From assembly GCA_964526945.1 (NCBI GenBank), contig CAZGNA010000105.1, positions 1-9,485 on the forward strand: 9,485 nucleotides of DNA, given 5' to 3'. Shown one piece after another: positions 5,616 to 9,485 of the stretch (position 1 is the first letter of the stretch; every line of letters starts with the position of its first letter). The DNA is from Fervidifonticultor sp964526945 (GTDB lineage Bacteria > Sysuimicrobiota > Sysuimicrobiia > Sysuimicrobiales > Humicultoraceae). The position numbers were made by a program, and so were the translations under genes. The notes below the pieces were generated by a model. It did no database searches. It was given only the letters and a program-made list of their open reading frames with translations, and had not been told where the DNA came from.

Positions 5616-6365
5616 TCAATGCATGATCATACCACCGTCGACGTTCAAGACCTGCCCCGTGATGTAGGCCGCAGCCTCGGAGGCCAGGAACACCACGGCC
5701 GCCGCCACCTCCTCCGGCGTCCCTGCCCGGCCCAGCGGAATCTGCTGGAGGTAGCGCGCCGTCACCTCGGGCGGCAGACGCTCCGTCATGCCCGCTGCGA
5801 TGTACCCGGGCGCCACGGCGTTCACGGTGATGCCCCGGGAGCCGACCTCGCGCGCCACCGCCCGGGTCAGGCCGATGAGCCCTGCCTTGGCGGCCACGTA
5901 GTTGGCCTGCCCGGCGTCCCCCGCCTGGCCGGCCGCCGAGGCGACGTTGATGATCCGCCCGCTGCGCTGCCGGAGGAACTCACGCAGGGCCGCCCGGATG
6001 CAGTAGAACGCGCCTGAGAGGTTCGTGGCCAGCACCTCCTGCCAGTCCGCGTCCGTCATCCGGAGCACCAGCCCGTCACGGGTCGTGCCGGCGTTGTTGA
6101 CCAGGATGTCGAGCCGCCCGAACGTGTCGGTGGCAGCCGCCACCACGGCCGCGGCCTGCTCGGGCGACGCCAGGTCAGCGGCGACGGCACGCGCGCGGCC
6201 ACCCAGGGCGGCGATCTCCGCCACCACCGCCTCGGCCGCCTCCCGGCGGTGCGCGTAGTGCACGATGACGGCCGCGCCCTCCCGGGCGAGCGCCACGGCG
6301 ATGCGGCTGCCGATGCCGCCCGACGCGCCGGTGACCACGGCCACACGTCCGTCCAGCACCCCCAT
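5616..6365 (-). CDS. fabG: 3-oxoacyl-ACP reductase
   Basis: This short-chain dehydrogenase reduces 3-ketoacyl-ACP with NADPH in fatty acid elongation. The 249-residue product has the usual length. The Rossmann nucleotide motif TGASGGIG is at 12-19, and NNAG is at 90-93 followed by TTRDGL, which is typical of FabG. The catalytic tetrad is Asn115, Ser143, Tyr156 and Lys160 (QANYVAAKAGLIGLTRA). The C-terminal YITGQVLNVDGGMIMH is also family-typical. The ATG at 6365 begins 5 bases after the fabD stop, with little ribosome-site signal, so it is probably translated by coupling to fabD. Confidence 0.97.
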   Translation of the reverse strand: MGVLDGRVAVVTGASGGIGSRIAVALAREGAAVIVHYAHRREAAEAVVAEIAALGGRARAVAADLASPEQAAAVVAAATDTFGRLDILVNNAGTTRDGLVLRMTDADWQEVLATNLSGAFYCIRAALREFLRQRSGRIINVASAAGQAGDAGQANYVAAKAGLIGLTRAVAREVGSRGITVNAVAPGYIAAGMTERLPPEVTARYLQQIPLGRAGTPEEVAAAVVFLASEAAAYITGQVLNVDGGMIMH

Positions 6366-6370
6366 GGCGT

Positions 6371-7327
6371 CTACCCGCGGGCGTCGCCCGCGTCGGCGCC
6401 CACGGCGTCGGCCAGGAGCGTGCGGGCGGCATCCACGTCGGCGGGGGTCGCCACCGAGAGCACGCGCGCCTGCGGGAGCGTCCGGCGGACGAGACCCGCC
6501 AGGGTCGTTCCGGGTCCGGCTTCGACGAACGTCGTGGCGCCAAGCCCATGCAGCCGACGCACCGACTGCTCCCAGCGCACCGGGCGCGCCACCTGGGCGA
6601 TCAGGAGCTGCCGGATGGTCTGCGCGTCCTGGACCGGCTCGCCCGTGACGTTGGCGATGACCGGGATCGCGGCGTCCCGCAGCGGCACCGCGGCGAGGAC
6701 CGGCGCGAGCCGCGCGGCTGCCGCCTCCATGAGCGACGTGTGGAACGGCGCGCTGACCGCCAGGGGCACCGCACGGCGGGCGCCCTCGGCCCGCAGGCGT
6801 GCGCACGCGGCCTCGACAGCGGCCCGGTCGCCCGCGATGACCACCTGGCCCGGCGCGTTGATGTTGGCGACCTCCACCACGCCGGTCACCGCGCGGCAGA
6901 CGCCGTCCACCGTGTCGACGTCCAGCCCCAGCACCGCCGCCATGGCGGTGGCCCGCCCGGCCACGGCCTCCTGCATGAAGCGGCCGCGGAGCCGCACCAC
7001 CCGCACGGCATCGGCTAGGTCCAGGGCACCCGCGGCCACCAGCGCCGTGTACTCGCCCAGACTGAGGCCGGCCGCGTACCGGGGCCTGATCCCGTGGGCG
7101 ATCAGGACCGCAGCGATGGCCCAACTGCAGGCCAGCAACGCCGGCTGGGTGTTCTCGGTCTCGCGCAGCACCTCGTCGGGGCCGTCGCGGCACAGCGCCA
7201 GCAGGTCCAGGTCGATGGCGGCGCTGGCCTCGTCGAAGACCCGGCGCGCCTGCGGAAACCGGTCGGCCATGGCGACGCCCATGCCGACGTGCTGCGCGCC
7301 CTGGCCGGGGAACACGAACGCGATCAC
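6371..7327 (-). CDS. fabD: Malonyl-CoA:ACP transacylase
   Basis: This enzyme transfers malonyl from CoA to ACP to supply the extender unit. The 318-residue product starts with the family motif IAFVFPGQGAQHVGMG. The nucleophile is Ser89 in GLSLGEYTAL. The histidine usual at the X of GXSLGE is replaced by Leu, which is common in Gram-positive-type FabD. Arg114 binds the malonyl carboxylate and His196 (SAPFH) is the catalytic base. NVTGEPV and the C-terminal VEAGPGTTLAGLVRR are intact. The start is GTG at 7327, overlapping the fabH stop (GTGA). No close Shine-Dalgarno site exists, which fits translational coupling. The reading frame extends upstream into fabH, but that part is only an out-of-frame shadow. 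Confidence 0.97.
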   Translation of the reverse strand: MIAFVFPGQGAQHVGMGVAMADRFPQARRVFDEASAAIDLDLLALCRDGPDEVLRETENTQPALLACSWAIAAVLIAHGIRPRYAAGLSLGEYTALVAAGALDLADAVRVVRLRGRFMQEAVAGRATAMAAVLGLDVDTVDGVCRAVTGVVEVANINAPGQVVIAGDRAAVEAACARLRAEGARRAVPLAVSAPFHTSLMEAAAARLAPVLAAVPLRDAAIPVIANVTGEPVQDAQTIRQLLIAQVARPVRWEQSVRRLHGLGATTFVEAGPGTTLAGLVRRTLPQARVLSVATPADVDAARTLLADAVGADAGDARG

Positions 7328-8394
7328 GGCGTCTGCGGCCGACCTCCCCTGGGCCCTGCCGTCCAGCGCATCGCCGCCGCGCCCCACGTCAACCCGCCGC
7401 CGAACGCCACGAACGCCACCAGGTCGCCCGGGCGCACTCGCCCCTGCTCCACGGCCTCGTAGAGCGCCACCGGGACCGACGCGGCAGAGGTGTTCCCGTA
7501 CCGGTCCACGTTGATGAAGAACTTCTCCAGCGGCTGGCCGAGGCGACGGGCCGCCGCCTCGATGATCCGCAGGTTGGCCTGGTGGGGGATGAAGCAGTCC
7601 ACCTCGTCGACCGTGTACCCCGCCTGGGCCACGACCTGTTCGAGCGCCCGCGGAATGGCCCGCACGGCGAACTTGTACACTTCCCTGCCGTTCATCTTGA
7701 TGAAGTGCTCCCGCGCCGCCACCGTCTCCGGGCTGGCCGGCCGGCGCGAGCCGCCCGCGGGCAGGGAGATGAGCTGGGCTCCCCCGCCGTCGGCGCCCAG
7801 GTGGAAGGCGAGGAATCCCTCGTCGGCCGCGCAGGGGCGCAGCACCACCGCGGCGGCCGCGTCGCCGAACAGCACGCACGTGGCGCGGTCGGTCCAGTCG
7901 GTGATGCGCGAGAGGGTCTCGGCCCCGATCACCAGCACGGTCTCGGCCGTGCCGGCCGCGATGGCGGCGTGTCCCATCGCGACGGCGTACGCCCAGCTGC
8001 TGCACGCCGCCGAGACGTCGAAGGCGCCTGCCCGCACTGCCCCCAGCCGGTGCTGCACCAGGCAGGCGGTGGCGGGAAACAGCATGTCGGGCGACGCGGT
8101 GCCCACCAGGATGAGGTCCACGTCACGGGCGTCCAGCCCCGCGTCCCGCAGCGCGTCCCGGGCGGCCTCGACGGCCAGGTCGGAGGTGGCGATCCCGTCG
8201 GGTGCGACGCGCCGCTCGCGAATACCGGTGCGGGTGACGATCCACTCGTCGCTGGTGTCCACCAGCCGCTCGAGCTCGCGGTTGGTCACCACCCTGGCCG
8301 GGACGCTCCGCCCCATGCCGGCGATGGTCGCGCCCCGCCGCGTGGCGGTCCGCGCCGCAGCCTGCACCCGCGAAACGGGATGGACCGTGCTCAT
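7324..8394 (-). CDS. fabH: Beta-ketoacyl-ACP synthase III
   Basis: This enzyme starts fatty acid synthesis by condensing an acyl-CoA with malonyl-ACP. The catalytic triad is clear: Cys131 (DVSAACSSWAYA), His271 (IPHQANLRI) and Asn301 (YGNTSAAS). The C-terminal FGGGLTWGAAAMRW is typical. The 356-residue product is longer than the usual 310-335. The conserved domain begins near residue 22 (ATIAGMGRSVPARVVTN), so about 20 basic, Ala-rich residues precede it. The ATG at 8394 is nevertheless well supported by AGGAGG six bases upstream. The gene heads the fab cluster after a 211-base untranslated stretch. Whether the primer is acetyl-CoA or a branched acyl-CoA cannot be told from these motifs. Confidence 0.97.
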   Translation of the reverse strand: MSTVHPVSRVQAAARTATRRGATIAGMGRSVPARVVTNRELERLVDTSDEWIVTRTGIRERRVAPDGIATSDLAVEAARDALRDAGLDARDVDLILVGTASPDMLFPATACLVQHRLGAVRAGAFDVSAACSSWAYAVAMGHAAIAAGTAETVLVIGAETLSRITDWTDRATCVLFGDAAAAVVLRPCAADEGFLAFHLGADGGGAQLISLPAGGSRRPASPETVAAREHFIKMNGREVYKFAVRAIPRALEQVVAQAGYTVDEVDCFIPHQANLRIIEAAARRLGQPLEKFFINVDRYGNTSAASVPVALYEAVEQGRVRPGDLVAFVAFGGGLTWGAAAMRWTAGPRGGRPQTP

Positions 8395-8605
8395 GGGAGA
8401 CCTCCTGTGGCGAGGATCGACATGGGTCGGCGAATGCCAGCGGTCAGGGGCGTCGCGGTCACACCGGGCATGGGATCACGGTCCACCGCATCCACCGTCC
8501 GGATGCGATGTACATCGGCCACCGGCAAGGAGCACGTCCGACACACGGTCACGCATACGGGGACCGGGGTCCCCAACAATCGCGCCAGGCGACTCTTGGG
8601 GTGAT
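8395..8605 (-). promoter_or_regulatory. Untranslated, structured leader/operator region before fabH
   Basis: This 211-base stretch lies between the rpmF stop and the fabH start. I see no gene, and no convincing -35/-10 pair on the minus strand. It contains the fabH ribosome site AGGAGG (8406-8401). It also holds a perfect 12-bp palindrome CGATGTACATCG (8506-8517), a 7-bp stem with 7-base loop (CGCATCC 8487-8493 with GGATGCG 8501-8507) and a palindrome GGGGACC-GG-GGTCCCC (8559-8574). On the transcript, CCCCAA (8601-8596) can pair with TTGGGG (8576-8571), which overlaps one arm of the last palindrome, so alternative structures are possible. In related gene orders plsX and sometimes fapR sit here, and neither is present. 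A regulatory role is an inference. Confidence 0.45.
8559..8574. repeat. Palindrome GGGGACC-GG-GGTCCCC
   Basis: This perfect 7-bp inverted repeat with a 2-base centre lies 31 bases after the rpmF stop on the minus strand. The minus strand reads GTTGGGGACCC across its edge, an 11-mer also found at 9462-9472 on the plus strand at the start of another palindrome. No U run follows, so a classic terminator is not supported. It may be a protein operator or an rpmF mRNA 3' stabiliser. Confidence 0.45.
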
Positions 8606-8812
8606 CTAGGCTTCCTTCCTCTTCTTCGCGCCGGACCGCGCGCGGGGAGCGACGACCTCCCGCCCGGCGTAGGTACCGCACGAGGGGCAGATCCGGTGCG
8701 GGAGCACGCGAGCCTTGCACTGCGGGCACGTGACGAGGGTGACGGGCGCAAGCGTCCAGCGGCTGCGCCGGTGTCCGGTCCACGAATGGGGATGTCGTCG
8801 TTTCTGCGCCAC
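8606..8812 (-). CDS. rpmF: 50S ribosomal protein L32
   Basis: This 68-residue basic protein has the L32 zinc ribbon: Cys29 and Cys32 (CPQC), Cys42 and Cys45 (CPSC), framed by VTCPQCKARVLPHRICPSCGTYAGREVV. This spacing (C-x2-C-x9-C-x2-C) is that of zinc-binding L32. The N-terminal part is a little unlike the common MAVPKRRTSKSR form (here MAQKRRHPHSWTGHRRSRW), but it is basic and keeps the KRR. The start is GTG at 8812, with GGAGGAG (8826-8820) seven bases upstream. It follows the DUF177 gene by 34 bases, the classic yceD-rpmF pairing, and is driven by the promoter at 9388-9417. Confidence 0.95.
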   Translation of the reverse strand: MAQKRRHPHSWTGHRRSRWTLAPVTLVTCPQCKARVLPHRICPSCGTYAGREVVAPRARSGAKKRKEA

Positions 8813-8846
8813 GTGGTGTCTCCTCCGTCTCGCTGACGCCCGTCGT

Positions 8847-9359
8847 TCAGGTCGCGGGGCTCGCGTCGCCGCCCAGCAGGGCCCGCAGCGCCGCCAGGGG
8901 CTGGAGCCGCGTCGGTGCGGGGTCGTCCGGACACCGGCAGCGGCCGTCGCGCCGATCGGCGCCGCACCGCTCGCAGATGCCCTCGCAGGTCTCGCGGCAG
9001 TGCACGACCATGGGCAGGGCCAGCACCAGCTCCTCGCGGGCCAGCCCCGAGAGGTCCAGCCCGATGCTGCCGCCCGCCGGCACCAGCACCGGGTCGTCCT
9101 CGTCCCACGCCAGCTCCTCGTCCACCGCGGCCGCCAGGTGGTACGGAAACGGCCGCGCGCACCGGTCGCACCGAAGCTCCACCTGGGTCCGCACCCACCC
9201 TGAGACCTTCAGGACCGCGCCCAGGTTGGTCAACGTGAACTCGCCGTCGACCGGATCCGTGAACGGCACCTCGGCGATCTGGCTGGCGAGCCTCTCGTGG
9301 TAGCTGACCACGAGGACGGCGCCCCGCTCCGCGCGGAGTCGGTGCAGATCCACGATCAT
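8847..9359 (-). CDS. yceD: DUF177 (YceD-like) protein, 23S rRNA/50S-associated
   Basis: This 170-residue protein belongs to the DUF177/YceD family, which sits next to rpmF in many bacteria and has been linked to 23S rRNA accumulation. Visible features are VDLHRLRAERG at the N-terminus, LRCDRCARPF (Cys64, Cys67) and the Cys-rich tail HCRETCEGICERCG with CRC (Cys121, Cys125, Cys129, Cys132, Cys141, Cys143), the usual metal-binding-like pattern. I chose the ATG at 9359, not the earlier in-frame ATG at 9389, because the latter overlaps the promoter -10 box and would lie upstream of the transcription start. GGAGG lies about 10 bases before the chosen ATG. The molecular function is not established. 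Confidence 0.9.
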   Translation of the reverse strand: MIVDLHRLRAERGAVLVVSYHERLASQIAEVPFTDPVDGEFTLTNLGAVLKVSGWVRTQVELRCDRCARPFPYHLAAAVDEELAWDEDDPVLVPAGGSIGLDLSGLAREELVLALPMVVHCRETCEGICERCGADRRDGRCRCPDDPAPTRLQPLAALRALLGGDASPAT

Positions 9360-9387
9360 GGTGCCAGGCCCTCCGCCAGGCTGTCCC

Positions 9388-9417
9388 ATTATAGGGAGCG
9401 CGTTTTTGCAGTGTCAA
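9388..9417 (-). promoter_or_regulatory. Consensus sigma-70-type promoter of the yceD-rpmF(-fab) operon
   Basis: On the minus strand a perfect TTGACA (9417-9412) is followed by an 18-bp spacer and a perfect TATAAT (9393-9388). The predicted transcription start is near 9381, giving a leader of about 22 bases before the ATG at 9359. The GGGACA discriminator begins with GGGA, reported as favourable for sigma region 1.2 contact. This is the strongest promoter in the window and probably supplies the ribosomal gene and, by read-through, the fab genes. Confidence 0.88.
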
Positions 9418-9420
9418 CGA

Positions 9421-9436
9421 ACCCGCCGGGGCGGGT
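9421..9436. repeat. Inverted repeat abutting the -35 box
   Basis: ACCCGCC (9421-9427) and GGCGGGT (9430-9436) form a 7-bp inverted repeat with a 2-base centre, ending 3 bases before the -35 hexamer. On the minus strand it is followed by TTCGTT, so it could be a weak terminator of an upstream gene or an operator for the promoter. Confidence 0.4.
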
Positions 9437-9465
9437 AGTGTACGGTAGTCTGTGTACTTTCGTTG

Positions 9466-9485
9466 GGGACCCTTTGAAGGGTCCC
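9466..9485. repeat. Inverted repeat at the window edge
   Basis: GGGACCCTT (9466-9474) and AAGGGTCCC (9477-9485) are 9-bp complementary arms with a 2-base centre, ending exactly at the window edge, so the repeat may be longer. It could be the terminator stem of a gene beyond the window. On the minus strand the following bases are CAACGAAAG, without a U tract, so an operator is equally possible. Confidence 0.5.

Noticed and set aside
6376..6392. GC-rich inverted repeat at the fabD 3' end, considered as a terminator
   Set aside because: It lies inside fabD codons before the stop, has no U tract, and fabG follows after 5 bases.
8395..8605. Possible internal fabH promoters such as TTGTTG...TATGCG or GTGCTC...TACATC
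   Set aside because: Each has at most one partly matching hexamer; far weaker than the two promoters reported.
8391..8783. Minus-strand frame of 130 codons spanning rpmF and the leader, considered as a FapR-like regulator or small gene
   Set aside because: Most of it is out-of-frame rpmF, and the part in the gap shows no helix-turn-helix or hot-dog features and no ribosome site.
6249..8836. Long plus-strand frames opposite fabG, fabD, fabH and rpmF
   Set aside because: They are antisense to core enzymes with intact catalytic residues and show no domain, ribosome site or promoter of their own.
9360..9389. Longer DUF177 form starting at the ATG at 9389
   Set aside because: That ATG overlaps the TATAAT box and precedes the predicted transcription start; the ATG at 9359 has a Shine-Dalgarno site and fits the family.
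1..9485. tRNA or rRNA genes, CRISPR arrays, insertion sequences, attachment sites, prophage or defence genes
   Set aside because: No repeat-spacer pattern, transposase motif, cloverleaf or rRNA-like stretch was seen by eye; the window is almost fully occupied by the eleven core and paa genes.

Overview
This 9,485-base, very GC-rich window carries eleven complete genes and the first codons of a twelfth. All lie on the minus strand, so the biology reads from right to left. The architecture is a bacterial core-gene cluster: DUF177 (YceD) - rpmF - fabH - fabD - fabG - acpP - fabF - rnc - HIT protein, followed by a separately promoted paaABCD operon. The high GC, several GTG starts, strong Shine-Dalgarno sites and near-consensus sigma-70/sigma-A promoters suggest a high-GC, deep-branching, Gram-positive-like lineage (Armatimonadota/Sysuimicrobiota, Thermaerobacter-like Firmicutes or Chloroflexota would fit). 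This placement is an impression from gene order and composition, not a phylogenetic result.

Right part (about 8395-9485). A perfect-consensus promoter (TTGACA, 18 bp, TATAAT) drives the DUF177 gene and rpmF (ribosomal protein L32). A 211-base stretch between rpmF and fabH contains no gene. It does contain several inverted repeats and looks like a leader or operator region. plsX and fapR, which often sit here in Gram-positive-type bacteria, are absent.

Middle part (about 2820-8394). fabH, fabD, fabG, acpP and fabF form a tight type II fatty acid synthesis operon with overlaps or gaps of a few bases. The one larger gap, fabG-acpP, holds a GC-rich hairpin just before a perfect acpP ribosome binding site. 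rnc (RNase III) overlaps fabF by 7 bp, and a HIT-family nucleotide phosphorylase-like gene overlaps rnc by 4 bp. All expected catalytic residues are present in these enzymes.

Left part (1-2823). A second strong promoter, whose -35 box contains the stop codon of the HIT gene, starts paaA-paaB-paaC-paaD. These encode the subunits and maturation factor of the phenylacetyl-CoA 1,2-epoxidase, an oxygen-dependent aromatic catabolism enzyme. The reductase gene paaE does not follow. Instead a GTG start with a signal-peptide-like sequence runs off the window edge.

Most of the window is ordinary core metabolism and I see no obviously new multi-gene system. The most unusual point is that PaaC, normally the non-catalytic structural partner, shows a complete set of six ferritin-like diiron ligands with the same spacing as PaaA. 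The next most interesting are the structured fabH leader and the palindromes sharing GTTGGGGACCC.
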